In this document: positions 35,838 through 47,869 of the stretch, piece after piece
How the letters are laid out: every line of letters begins with the position of its first letter
How positions within the stretch are numbered: the stretch's first letter is position 1
NCBI RefSeq assembly: GCF_040807025.1
Contig: NC_090947.1
Span: forward strand, 620,001-684,000
Length of the DNA: 64,000 nucleotides
From: Struthio camelus
Lineage: Eukaryota > Chordata > Aves > Struthioniformes > Struthionidae
Direction: 5' to 3'
The notes under the pieces: generated by a model
Databases searched by the model: none
Told to the model about the DNA's origin: nothing
The model's input: only the letters and a program-made list of their open reading frames with translations
Made by a program: the position numbers and the translations under genes

Positions 35838-38800
35838 CATCCCTGTGTAGGGCCTTGCAGGGTCTGCCTGGATCACTGGTCCCATTCTCCTGCTGTCACT
35901 GATGCTGATGTCCTGTGGCACTTGTCATAGGTTAACCAGGGATATATTTACCTAAATGTGCCTTGCTGAGGCCCTGTTCCCTTCTTATAGGTAAACACAG
36001 TCGCAATGTAGACAAGTACCCTAAAGTCACAGAGGTCCTCCAAGCCACATCTGCTACTTCCTATGCTCACAACACAACCTCTGGTCCAGGCACAGGTTAG
36101 AAAAGCATGGCTATGACTGCTCAGGATCCCTCACCAAACTTCCCGCAGCAAAAAGCTGCTTGCTCTCTAGACGTGTTTGTATGAGGAGTGTTTTCCTTCT
36201 AGCAGCCCCAGAGCATTTAGGGGAATGGACTGTGGGATGAATGCTCTCCGGTGTACTTTGCAAACTTCCTGGCATGTGCCATCCCGCAGCTCTCAAGCTC
36301 GAGCCTTGGGTCGAGCCCTGCGTCATTCTGGACATTTAGGAGTGGTGGTGCCAGTTTCTCCTGTCTCCAGCTGCTTTTTGAATGATGTGAGCCTTGCAAC
36401 CTCCTCCTGGCAGGCACCACCTGCCCCTTTTGGCAATGGTACTCCAAAGCAGTGGCAAGCTGGGCTGCTTGTCCCTAACCCTGTGTACATGCATGATGGA
36501 GCCTCCTGTCGGACATCAGCCCCGACCGCTGCCCTGCGGGTGCCTTGAGAGCTTGACGTCCAGACCAGGGCATGAGTCCTGAGCCACCTTCAGCTTGGGA
36601 GGCTGGAAAGAGCAAATTTCCTGAGGCTCAGTGCGAGGTGCACAGTGCTCAGCCTACACAGTTGCAGCCCGAGAGTTGCAAAGGCTGTTGGTCCACTGTG
36701 GCAGAGCTCAGCCCTGGGTAGGCAGCACTGCCCTGAAAGTTTGGGCTGTGATCGCCAGGACAGCCTGGGCAGGCTGCAGCGTGTCCCCTGTTGCATAGTG
36801 TCTTTATATCCGTATCAAATGCCATTCTGAAAATACCTGTAGAGCGATCCCAGCTCAGGGGGTCATGTGGGAATCACTGGCTACGGGTCTGTGTCATGTT
36901 GGGCAGGAGTGATGAGGTGTCACCACTGTCTCCTCCAGCCTTTTGGACAGTGAATTGAGTTATTTGTTTCTCTGAGGAAATAAGTTGTTCTGTACCATGC
37001 TCTTGTGCACCCTGGATAGAAATGTCTTGCAATAGAAATAGCCATGGGATGGAGAGGACAGACAAAGTGCAAAACCACTGAGCAAAGCAGGATGTGACAG
37101 CTATAAACGTTGCATTTCCCTACTATAGCTTTCACACACGCCTCAGAAGTCATATGCGCCTGTACGAGCAACAGGGTGAGATACCTCTGTGAATGTTCAC
37201 ACGTTTGCTTTTCATCCGCCTGAGAGGCGGGCGGTTGGGTCTGTGGTGTTTTCAAATGCATCGAAACCAGCAGTCAGTCTGGTCTTAAACAGTCTGACGC
37301 TAGAATTAAGAATGACTGTATATCCCAGCCTTTCCATTACACTTGGGCTATTTCCCATGTATCCTAAACTACTTCTTTGCTGTGTTAGACAGCAAACTCT
37401 TACCTACACAAAGGAGACTTTGCTCTCGCCCAGGGTTAGTTTGCCTGCAGCAGCCTGTTCATCTTCCCAGCCTCCTGCTCTTCCCTGCCTGCTCCAGGGT
37501 GCAAGTGTCTCGAGAACTGGAGGCCTTGCCCCTTCCTGCTCTGGGTTTTCAATCAGTATCAGCATATGATTCGGTGTCAGGTGAAGGGGGAGAAGAGCAA
37601 GGGCCTCATCCCCTTCTCTAGCTCTTCTTCCAGGCAAAGGTACCCAAATTCAGCAAGTCCTGACGCAATGTAAATCTGGTGGCAGGCATGGGTCCCAGCG
37701 GTACTGCCACCGACCCCTTCTTACAGCAAAGCTGGGCTCGTTCCCAGGTACAAGATGTGATGGAGAAAGGATCTGCGCCCTCAAGGGTTTAGGGCTGGGT
37801 TCTGCCCCCACCAAGCCCAGCAGCCTCCGCTCTGCCCCGGGCCCGCAAGGCGCGTAGGAACTTGGGGAATGTCCCCTTGCATGCTGACGCACCACCGTGT
37901 CGGAGGCGGTATCAAGGCTGAACTTCTCAGCAGCTGGAGCCTTGCTGCCCTCGTGCCATGCCGCTGCGCGCTGAGTCAAGGTTTAGTTCCTTGTTCCTAT
38001 ATGAGCTGTAACATCCTGTAGCTGCATGGGTATCTGCACGCTAGTGTAAGAGTTGGCCCAGAAGGAGGAAACGCTGGATGTTTGTTCTCCGGAACGCAGG
38101 ACCCCGACAAGATGGAGCGCGCAGCACTGAGAGGGCAGCTATTGCTCACAAGTGCCCTAAAAGGAGGTTTCCCAAGCTTGGGGTGAATCCTCCTTCTATC
38201 CTCGCTGGGGGCAGAAGTAGGTCTGCTCTAAAGCCGGAGGAGCCCTCGCAGGCTGGTCTGGCACCGGTTCCTGTGCGGGCAGCTGATGTCAGCCCTCTGC
38301 TTCTGTGCCAGCTGGTGCTCCCATCCACCCCTCGCCCCAGCCCTTTCCTTGGGCCATGCTCGTGGCGGCAGCTGCGTACGCCCCATCTGCGAGTCTCCTC
38401 GGCAGCCATTTCTACTTGTGCCGAGGGATGTGATGGGGGCACCTCAGGTCAGAGCAATAGCGAGTTGTACCCTCTCTATTCTGGTTTCCAGGCCTACAGA
38501 AGGGTGATGAAGATGCTCTCTCAGGTTGGACACCACCCCCTTCCCCAATAATAATCGCCAGTTCCAGGCTTACTTCTACCTCCAAAAGCAACAGAAATTA
38601 CAGACTAGTCAAGTCTGTCTTGGCAAAGGCTATGCTGGATCAACCATCACTTTGGAAGGAGTAAGGAATGAGCGCTGTGGCAATGCACTGAGCTCTGAAA
38701 AACAGCTCAGGATTCAAGTGGCTACTTCTCAAGAGATTAGATCAAGCAGTATAAAACAAATTCATTGGAAACACCACAGGTGCTTCCTTGCCCTCCACCT

Positions 38801-39043
38801 GCCTCCGTCCGGAAAGAAGGAATATTATATTCACCTTGCATCAAGTTGTCTCCTGGGCTCCTGTGTTTCAGGCTGCAGTAAAAGTTGGTCTTGGCTTGCT
38901 CTCAACTTCCTCCTGCTCGGCTGGAAAAAGAGGTCAGTCATCGGGAGCTCTGCAACACGCTTTAATCTTTTCTTCCTATTTCTGTTATACAATTGGTTGG
39001 TGTCAGAAAGGAGGAAGTCAGAGTAGTGGCTGTGGGCGGGTCC

Positions 39044-39062
39044 AAAAAAAAAAAAAAAAAAA
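39044..39062 (+). repeat. A19 homopolymer
   Basis: Nineteen consecutive A, followed by accccaaaacc. No upstream retrogene was recognised, so it is treated as a simple repeat. Confidence 0.95.
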
Positions 39063-42000
39063 CCCCAAAACCAACCAGCCCAACTTACCCTAGCCGAAGC
39101 CGTTTGCCCCTGCCTTCCAGTGCTATCTGTTGGGTGGTTTCAGCAGTAGATACCACGATGCTTCAGCCCACTCTGGAGTATTTGGTCTCATCCTCACCAG
39201 GCAGGGCTGCTGGGGCTGGAGGCTGGGTGAACCCCCTGCACAGCGGCCGCAGAGCATCCTGCCCTGTGGGGCCAGGTGTTATCCTCCTCCTGGACCGCAC
39301 ACTGCACCCAGGAAGAGTCCTCTTTGCTGCAGCCATCACCCCTTGTAGACGGGTGCCATGCAGGGTGCAGCCGTGCTGGTCACTGGCTGGCGTAGCGGGA
39401 GCCTTCTGCATAGCGTCACCTCCAGCTGGCTAAGGAAAGGGCTGGGCGAGCTCATGCCCCGTTCCCGTGCCGGGCCCTGTGCGCACCAGTGCCGAAAGAG
39501 ATGCTGAGCCCGGACCAGCCGTGGGAAGCGTTGTGCCCCCGCGTGCCTTGTACCTGCAGTGCTGTTGGGAGCAGAAGAGCTGTCAGGAGGATGTATCCTG
39601 CTTCTTCCCAGTGGCACTGTGGGATTCCCGGTGGGCTTGCAGGAAGGCTTGTGCTGCTGCTCACCCCTCCGAAACGCAGCCAAAGCGGGAGGCACTGAGC
39701 AACTGGGCTTATCTTGGTGGGGTCGGCTGGTGTTTGGAGTGGCAACTGGGTCTGATGGGCTTGCTGCGGCCCATGTTGCAACGTCCTGAGCCTGGCCGGG
39801 TGTCCTCAGGCTCTCCGCACACCACGGTGGCCCCAAAGCCCTGCTGAGCGGGAGCTGCTGGTTCATGCCCCGCGGGCTGCAGTCGCCCAGTCAGTGGGAG
39901 ATGATGACAGGGACCTTGTGCTGGTGAGGAGCTCACGCGCGCTCGCAGCCGTGGCCGCGCCGAGCAAGGCATTGCTGCGTCTGCAAACGCCGCCTGGGGC
40001 TTTCCTGTGAGTGCTTCAAGAGTATGTCCTTAGAGAGCCTGGGGCTGGTGTGTCACCAGCCTGCAGCTCTGTCCCAGGTGGGTTACGCGAGGGGATGTGG
40101 GGGCTGAGGGCGCAGGGGCGGCTACGTGCCGTGTTCAGCCCGGGCCCCTCTGCGGCTGTGTGGGGAGGACGCCGGGGGGCTCTCCTGTATTTCTTCTCCG
40201 TGTATTTTCCAGTCATTCAAGCTGGGGTGCCTAAGGGCAGCACAGACACCCCACGCCAGCAGCCTGCCCGGGGGAGGGCTCTTACACGAAACCTCCCTCT
40301 CTGCCTGGGGTTAAGCTCTCACGGCCCTGCCAGGGACCAGCCTCGTTCCTCAGTGGGCAGCCAAAGCTGGCCCTAGGCGAAACTGGAAAAGGGCTAGTCT
40401 GGGAGGTGTTTCTAGTCCCTGGCTGCAGGGAGGAAAGAGAGCTGGCTTTCCCCTTATGGTTTTCGTTTCATTCTGCTTTTTCTGTCTCATAGGGGATTTG
40501 TTTGGCGCAGCGGAGCCGGGCAAGGCCTCCTTGCTTCGCAGAGGCTGAGGGTGCCGCTCTTGCTGCGACAGAGCTACGGTTCTGTGGGTTTTTTTCAGAT
40601 TTTTGTTGTGCGCGCTGTAATAGCTCCTCCCAAAAAACCCACAGCAATATTCCCCCGAGCAGAGAGGAACCAGCTCGCAGCAACTATCGTTAAACCTCTT
40701 CAGGGCTCTGAAATGAGCAAAGTTGTTTAAAAAACATACTGTATCTTAGATTTTTCAAGATGATTAACAGGAGACTTGTTATTTGCTTTGTAGCTTTAAG
40801 ATACAGGGGTTGTGTCTGTTAGTCTTTCAGGAAATCAGTAGGAACCTATTTCACAATCTGATTGAAAGCTGTAACGGCTCACACAAGGTACGTCTGTTAA
40901 ATAACACATGTATGTTGGAGCACACCGGCGTTTCAGTTCAAGCAAGTTAACATTTAACAACTGTAATGCATTATATAACATTTATGCAATTCATGTGCTG
41001 CTGTCTTACAGTAGCTGGGTTTATTTTTCTTGAAGCTCTTGGCAGCAAGCAAAGAGAATCACAATGTTAGCAGTAAATTTCTGAGCCCTGATGAACGCTA
41101 GATGCGCTACCATTTTTATTAAGGAAGACAGCTACAGAGCTCTGGGCAGGTTTCACTGCCGCTCAGCCTTGGGTATAGCTACAAAGCACTTTAGCACCAT
41201 GCTCGTAGCTGGATAGGAGCAGCTATAATCTAGCTGGTGCGGGGAACAGCGGGACTGAAGACAGGACTAAGAGCCTGAGGATGAGCCTGCTGGGAGCTGT
41301 GGGTCCCTTGCTACGCTGTGGTCTCACCTCCAAATTGCGCGGTGCGTGGCAAAAACGTGGATGGCTGCAAGCAGCAGCTGCGCTGCTCTGGACAGGGTGG
41401 ACCAGAAGGGATTAAGCTAGGAAAAATGGTACGGCTTCCTGCCACCTTTGTAGGTTACTGATCGGATGAAGGAAGCACGGGCAAATGAGATGAGCTGTTA
41501 TAATTTTTGCTCTCATATTGAGTAAGGCGCATGTAACGCCTTATTGGGCTGCTGCTTTGCTGCTATTGCTTCCTGTATCCAGTGCTTCTGTCAACCAGTT
41601 CTGCTTCTGGCACAAAGCAATTCTGAAACCGGTGACAAAAGGTTGAGCAAAAGGGCTGGAAAAGCTCAGCAGTCTCCTGAGCTGGAAGCTGCATCCGCAC
41701 AGATGGTGAGCGCCAGGACGCTGGAGCAGGAGTACTCCAGGCGTGTGCAACACTGAGGCTCGCTGTTGTTTTCTCCATCTTCCCCTGATCGTTCCTACCG
41801 TTCTCATACAGCTTTGGCCCTGGGTTGATATCTGCAGCAAAGAACTGCCCACAATAAATCCCGAGAGACTCAAATCCCTCTAAGCATATCAGTGCTTAGG
41901 CTGGTACCTCCTTAGGCTAGGCTGTTTATTGCACGTATCAACCAGTGAACAATTGCTGCCTCCTTTTCGGTGGTGTCTGTGCTGCTCGCAGAGGCTCCAC

Positions 42001-42294
42001 GCATGGTAAAAGATGCCCAAACAGAAGCGGCCCAGGGCTGGCGCGCGCGGCGTCCAGCCTCTCCCGTGGTGTTTGCTACCCCCCGAACAGCCAGCAGCCG
42101 GGCGCCGCAGCAGGCGTGCTCAGCCCCAGCCCAGGCCGAGCGGAGGCGGGTGGAGGATGCCCACCGGGTGCCGGCAGCTCAGACAGGGATTTTTCAAAGA
42201 TGCTGGAGCCCGCTGTAGGCCTGCTGACACCAGCCACGCGTCCTCGACGGCTGCAAGGGCACTGATAGTTTTTCTGCCCTTAAAAGTCTTCCTT

Positions 42295-42319
42295 AAAAAA
42301 AAAAAAAAAAAAAAAAAAA
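42295..42319 (+). repeat. A25 homopolymer
   Basis: Twenty-five consecutive A, about 315 bases from the 3' edge of the R2 fragment and on the opposite strand to it. The sequence before it (42.0-42.25 kb) is GC-rich with no recognised coding content. Confidence 0.95.
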
Positions 42320-42590
42320 GACCTGCTTGGCCTGCTTTACTGTGGGTTTGAATTTAACTTGCTCGAGTATATGTTCTGTATATTTTTCTGATTTGGGCAC
42401 AACTTCCACTTTTTAAAGGATGTCTTTTTATTTCTGCGTTTTATTTCTCTTTCTGCTGCTGTTTAACCCTGCTGGAGTTGAGGGGATCATTGTTCTTTAG
42501 AGAAATGCGTGTGTTTAGTCTTAACCCGTGACCTGGGGTTATTAAATGTTTTTCAGCCTGCCTGTAAGTTTTTTAACCTTTTAAACATTC

Positions 42591-42603
42591 TTTTTTTTTT
42601 TTT
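42591..42603 (-). repeat. A13 run (element orientation) downstream of the R2 3' junction
   Basis: Thirteen T on the + strand, which is A13 reading with the R2 fragment, about 30 bases after the 28S-like string. It could be an untemplated or copied tail on the insertion or part of the host target; the sequence does not decide. Confidence 0.6.
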
Positions 42604-42633
42604 GTTCTAACAATTGTCTTTACTTTACAAATA

Positions 42634-43800
42634 GCATTTGGCTATTGAACGAACCATAGTGTACTGTGGCACCTTTTCCGGGTTGGATTTCAGGTGGCCC
42701 GTCCACCCATGTCATAATAGTGGGCCATAAGGGGACAAGATCCCACGTCCCAAAAGTAAACAGCTTGACTACAAGGGAGCTAGGGAAGAGCAAAATTCAA
42801 CGGTGCAGAAGACAGAGCAAGCTCATGTCGTCTGTGTGAAGAATTTTACTTTTGCCTTCCAAAGAAGGACTTTGTGACTAGGTCACAATAAGTAATATAA
42901 CAATTAAAATTGCAGCATCTTACCTTTGCTAGCAAAGATGTGCAAAATATCCACAGAAGATAGGAGAGCTCTTCGCGAGAAGAGCCTCGCTATCTTCTTC
43001 ATGCAGCTAATAGAGAGTCCAAGGTCGGCAAGGAGTTCGTCATTGCCGTTATACCACTTCCCTCTTATTCCAAGCGGGAACCCCAGGAACTCGATCTCGC
43101 CAGCTCGCGTCAAACTTCTCACTTGTTCCTCCAGATGTTGATATTTTTGGACTTTTTCCTCTGCTGCATCACATAAAGATGATGAGTTACTTTCATAACG
43201 GCCCGTAACATCCCCACCTTCGCCCGACCACTTCGCTCTTTCACTACAATCAAATCTGGCTTGAAGAGTTCGTTGTTATTTCCTCTGAGGTGGGGCTCAA
43301 TATACACCTCCCACCCCAGCCTTTTAGCCTCCTCAGCCAGCATGCTACACAAGATATTATGCCTCTTAATCTGGGCGTCCTGAACAACAGGGCAGTATCC
43401 GATAATATGAGAACAAGTTTCCCATTCCACAGGGCAATGCCCGCACCCCTTGGGAACACCCTCTCCCAGTCCACGTGCCAAAAGCTCCCGCGTGGGATAC
43501 ACATTGGCACGCAGTCGTATTGCTGTTAATAACTTCCTGTGAGGAATGTCCCGGTAGCGAACCAGCCAATCATTACTGATGTTATCGTTTTCAAAGTTTT
43601 TAACGCCGCGGCCTTGTGATGGTAGGTTGGCCCAATTCTCTAATTCCTTTTTCCTCCATCTGCTAGGAATAGGATAGATGACCCCGGGAGGTGGTATTTC
43701 CCATTCGGACCTCGCCTCGTCACCTTCCAGGGCAGCCGAGATTATCATAGGGGACTCTTCTCCAGGCATCGGAATCTTGTCTTTTTTTTTCTCTTCCAAG
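42634..43800 (-). mobile_element. R2-clade non-LTR retrotransposon, 5'-truncated 3' end with one frameshift
   Basis: The frame 43799-43119 encodes the end of an R2-type polyprotein. In order: a W..LPSQGRGVKNF..D.ISNDWL / LLTAIRLRANVYPTRELLARG block; a CCHC knuckle CX2CX8HX4C (CGHC...HIIGYC, 43392-43445); PVVQDAQIKRHN; GWEVYIEP; and KPDLIVV of the restriction-like endonuclease. A 1-nt loss near 43209-43218 shifts the frame; the next frame then gives DVTGRYE, a conserved part of that nuclease, then IEFLGFPLGIRGKW and ARLFSRRALLSSVDI, ending at the stop 42906-42904. A 3' UTR of about 259 bp (42645-42903) follows. Immediately after it, in element orientation, is TAGCCAAATGC (42644-42634), identical to 28S rDNA just 3' of the R2 cleavage site. 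The reverse transcriptase and N-terminal DNA-binding domains are absent. The 5' edge is uncertain: similarity is lost in the region 43.8-44.0 kb. Confidence 0.82.
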
Positions 43801-44127
43801 CAGGACCGACTATGAGACCGTTGCGGTTACTTTTGCAGAAGGTCTCTTCAGCAGCCAGGGTAGGGAGCAGGGCCTCTACGCTGCTGAGGACTAACTCAAG
43901 AGCTGTGTCTTCAGGTGTGTATTGTCTGACCAGTTGCTCCCAGAAGTAGTTGATTTTGGTGACCAAAAGAAGTCGTTTTGGTGCTGTGCTCCCAAGTGAC
44001 ACTCACCCAGTCTACAGCAGGGTAACTCAAGTTTTCCCAGTGTTATTTGCTATTCCTGATGGATGTTAAATCTTCCCCGGTATATCCCAGTCACTGGCTG
44101 AATGAGCAGTTCAGTGGCGGCAGGGAT
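43801..44127. other. Unassigned spacer between R2 fragment and CR1 3' end
   Basis: An 85-codon frame is open on the - strand (44002-43745) and overlaps the R2 frame out of phase at an A9 run. I cannot tell whether it is a further, frame-shifted part of the R2 polyprotein or chance sequence. Confidence 0.35.
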
Positions 44128-44281
44128 CCTGGTGGCTGCGGGGATCTCCATCCTTGTAGATATTCAGAGCTTGCTTCGACACAGCCCTGAGCAACGTGCT
44201 GTAATCAGACCCGCTTTGAGCAGGGTTCGGACTGCGTGAGGTCTTTTCCCTCCTCAATTTTTCTATGATTCTATCATTGCT
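44128..44281 (+). mobile_element. CR1 LINE 3'-end fragment (degenerate)
   Basis: It carries the CR1 3' untranslated landmarks in order: cctgagcaacgtgctgtaatc, gctttgagcagg, ggactgcgtgaggtc and the terminal ttctatgattctatcattg octamer-type repeat. It is diverged, with no coding part recognisable, and lies in opposite orientation to the adjacent R2 fragment. Confidence 0.75.
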
Positions 44282-47200
44282 TAACATGATACTTTAAAAG
44301 GGGCAAGACGTTTTGCTCTGTGCTGGTTCTGGCTAAAATTGAGGCTTTGCAGGTTACTCGCCTCATTTTGCAAACTTCTAGCATTTGCATAGAGGGGTAG
44401 TTGGTTGTGAGCAGGTACCTAAACTGGACTTTGCATCCTTCCAAGCAGCATAACCTTCCCAGGAACCTCTCTCCCTCATTTCGTATGTTGTTGGTGCCCA
44501 TGAGGAGGGTCACCAGCTCCTTCCGGCTGCTCACTACTCCCTTGGCATGACTCGCTACGTTTGCACTCTGCCAGCCCATTCCCGTGCTGCCCATACGAAC
44601 CCATAGAAATCAAATCTCCCAGTGTGAGAGCCTGTGGGGACACTGCTGCCAGGGACAAGGAGAGACAAAGCTGATATGGAGGAGAGAAGGACTCATCTAT
44701 ACTAGTCTTTCCAGTGGGAGCAGCTTGATTTTCCCAAGATGTGCACTGCCTCTCACAGGACAAAAGGCAGCACGGCTGCCTTGGTTTCACTCATTTTTTC
44801 TATCGATTTTTCTAATAAATGTTGCTTTCAAAAGCATTGGTGAGAAGCAGCTGCTGCTGGTCTATCCACGAACCACCACTTGGCAAACTCTCACTCATCC
44901 GTTGGCAAGCCAGGGCTGAACCAGGACCCGGGAAAGGGAACTCCTGATCAATGTAGAGATGTGCTGAGAAACTTGCCTTCTTTGAAGAAACTGGCAGGGC
45001 CTGGACCCAGAGGTGCAGAGCAGAGAACCAAAAAACAGAAAATCAAATCAAAACCCCTTCTAAAATCTCAGCTGGGGAAGCGCTATTCCAGCCACCTCTA
45101 GGGAGCCCCATGTCCCCAGGGTGGAAGTGAGTCTGCGGCGTTTGTGGATGTTTGAGCAAGAAGGGCAGGGCTGGGAAGAGAGTGCTGTCACAAGAGGGGC
45201 CGTTTCCTAAGATCAACCACACTCATCTATTTTATGAGAAGTCTTGCAGGAAGCTGTGACTGCACAAGTGTCTGCACAGAGGAACGTGTGAATATGAGTG
45301 TTCTTGGTACGAATGGCAGAATGGCCTGCCCCCGGGCCTTGTCCGCAAGGACTTATCTCAAAGCAGCCCAGCCTGCCCAAATGCTCATCATTTTGGGAGC
45401 CTGCAACAACCACTCAATGACTTTAGCTAACTTTGTACCACTCCAAACACCTAACTGGTATTTGGGGCCGGGAAAGCTATTGGGGGAGAAAAGGCTCACT
45501 CGTACAGCCCTGCGGGTCTATGGGGTGTGCGAAGCTCAGCGGGTGCAGTGCAAGCCTGCCAGATGACCTTGAGCGTTTTTGCACTCAGCCTTGTGAGGGG
45601 CTCGGGCGTCCAGCACCGCACTGCTTTTACAGGTGTGCTGAGCGTCTCCTGCGGTGCGCTCTCTGCTCTTAGCTCTCAGGGCCTTAAGAAACACTCAGCA
45701 CTTCATCAAATCAAGCTCCTAAGGGCTCTTTAGAGGTGCATATTGGAGGCACTGGAGAGTAGGTGTGCTCTCTCCAGTGTGATTTATTGGTGCCATTGTG
45801 GCACTCAGGCCTATTACTCTCTTACAGTCTCCACCACGACACTGCTGCCTCTCCGATGACCACAAGCAAGTGTTGCAGACCTAAAGTCGGGCTTCTGGCA
45901 TGGGGTCAGGAGTCCTGGGGTTTGGGTAAGCCCTAAGCTTAACGCTTCTGCAGGCTCCCAGGTCCTCTCCCGCACGTGCCGGGCTGTGCAGAGGACAGCT
46001 CGTGTGCTGGCACCCCTTGCTGCCTGTATCCCCCTCATGCAGCGTGCAGAGAAGGCCCTGGCACATGATGTGACCCGCAGCTGGTGGAAGTCAAGCAGCG
46101 CCACAACCCAGCCCCAGGAGGGATGAGGCGAGAGGAGCCGCTTGGCCCAGCATAAGCAACAGAGTGCATGGCAAGGTGCACTCCCTTGCTCCTCTCCCCC
46201 TGTGCCCCGCAGCAGAAGGGGGAGAAGCAAGGGGCACAAACTGCAAGAGGACAAATGCCGATTAGATATTAGGAAACATTTTTTTCACCGTGAGGGTGGT
46301 GCAGCCTTGGGGCAAGGCCCAGGAAAGTGCTGGCCCTCCTCCTGGGTGATCCAGCTCACCAAGACTGAGCGAGGCAGGACTACTACTAGCCCACGGTACT
46401 GTGGCCACATCAGCAGCTAAGGATCTCCAGCATTTAGTGCTGCCAGCACGTGGAATGGGTCAGCCGCACTTAACCCCGCCACCCTGCAGGACCTAGGCTT
46501 CCCTTCTCCTGGCTTTGGCAGGGGCACTCCTCCCTCCTCTATCCTGCCCCCATCTGCGGAGCTCTTGACCTAATTTAAAGTCCTTTGAGATGTGGTGGCT
46601 GGGAGGGAGCTGGGTGGCTCTGAGATGCTGGGAGGAGGGGGCTTACAATCCTGGGAGGAAAGGTGCCATTTTGCGGCTGCTGAGTTTGCAAGGATGGAGA
46701 AGTGACAGGAAAGGAGTTCAGATGAGCGCAGAAAGGGCAGGCAGGCCCTTAGGCTATTCCTTAAAATGCCAGGCTTCAGAAAACAAAGTAAGGGAAGAGA
46801 AACGTGGAATCTAGAGAAATGCCAGCTGAAAAATGAAGATGCATTTGCCAAAGAGCAATCCATCCACATTTTTTAAGAATATCTTTATTTTCACAGAATT
46901 TTGGTCATCGCTGTAGCCTGCAAAACCTGCCAAGCCTTTGGGAACCCTCTCCCCTCCCACAACCAAATCCCCAAACTTAATGCTACTGCAGGACTGGGAA
47001 GGTCGCCCCCACAGGCTCATACTGCAATCCCGAGTACAGGGCCTGGAAGACTCTCCCACTGAAAAAGCCCTTCCTTCCTCAGGCTCTGATCCTGGCTTGT
47101 CCTTCACAGAAGAGGCTTTTTTCCTGTGGCTGTGACAAGGCAGCCGGGCAGCTGTGGACGCTGTGATGAAACTGCTCAGCCTGCTGAGAGCGGCACAGAG

Positions 47201-47860
47201 CTAGGAGAGAGCTGGTGCTCCGCAGAGTCAGCAGGAGAGATAAAGGAAAGCAAAATCACTGCCCTTTATGAGGCTGGAGCTTTTTCTTCACCTAGGGAGA
47301 GAAGCAGCTTTATATTTCACCCCTCACATACCTGGAAACAAATAAGTAGAGGTCTGAATGTTTTTGTCACAGGTCGCCATCCGTGAGGCTGGCTGATTAT
47401 ATGATGAAACACATGCCGGCACTACAGTATCGTGAACCTTTAATCTGCCACCTCAGCATTCACTCTCTGAAATAACCAGCAGGAAAATAAGGGTGTAGCA
47501 ATTCCCCCTAGCATTAACAGCAGCAGCGGTGATTTACATGGTGCCCTGAAAAAGAGGCTCTTCAACGAAGCGTCAGCTCGGGGAGTTATTCCACCATTAC
47601 GACCCTTTCTCAGTTCTGCTGCGTGCTCTGGTGTTGTCTAGAAAACGCACGCGCCAACCGGTAAATTCCCTGGGGGGAATCTCGTGGATGACAGGCCGAG
47701 AGCAACAAACGCGTTTTGATTCGGCAGCCCTCTAAACGCTTCTCTTTTCCTACTTCCCTGGAGCACAGAACAGAGCTCACGGAAGTAACACTTCCCGTAA
47801 GAGCAGATCGCTCTCCCTCCAGCTCCGCTAACTGAATTTTGCCTGCTTCTTTCCGGACTT
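44282..47860. other. Intergenic sequence between CR1 scrap and SLX9 CpG island
   Basis: No gene is recognised. Besides the CR1 scrap at 46.25 kb, the - strand at 44.27-44.6 kb has a short open stretch with LVTLLMGTNNIRNEGERFLG, weakly like the GTND block of SGNH-type esterase domains found in some CR1 ORF1 proteins. This is too weak to call. Confidence 0.5.
46250..46345 (+). mobile_element. CR1 LINE fragment (3' coding/UTR junction, degenerate)
   Basis: The stretch agattagatattaggaaa-cattt-ttcaccgtgagggtggtg and the following gcagccttggggcaaggcccagg match the region of CR1 just before its 3' UTR. The copy is short and indel-rich. Confidence 0.6.
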
Positions 47861-47869
47861 TCCACGGTA

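Larger units (their letters stand above)
26158..42590. other. Gene-poor interval upstream of ITGB2
   Basis: No coding gene is recognised in these 16 kb. The ITGB2 promoter and non-coding first exon should lie in the part nearest 26.2 kb, but I cannot place them from sequence alone. The interval holds an AT-rich patch (27.0-27.1 kb), GC-rich blocks (27.6-28.4, 39.1-40.3 and 42.0-42.25 kb) and simple repeats. Open frames of 60-260 codons are scattered on both strands without domains, matching exons or splice context. Confidence 0.6.

Noticed and set aside
39044-39062. A19 run as the tail of a processed retrogene
   Set aside because: No coding similarity or target-site duplication was recognised upstream, so it is kept as a simple repeat.
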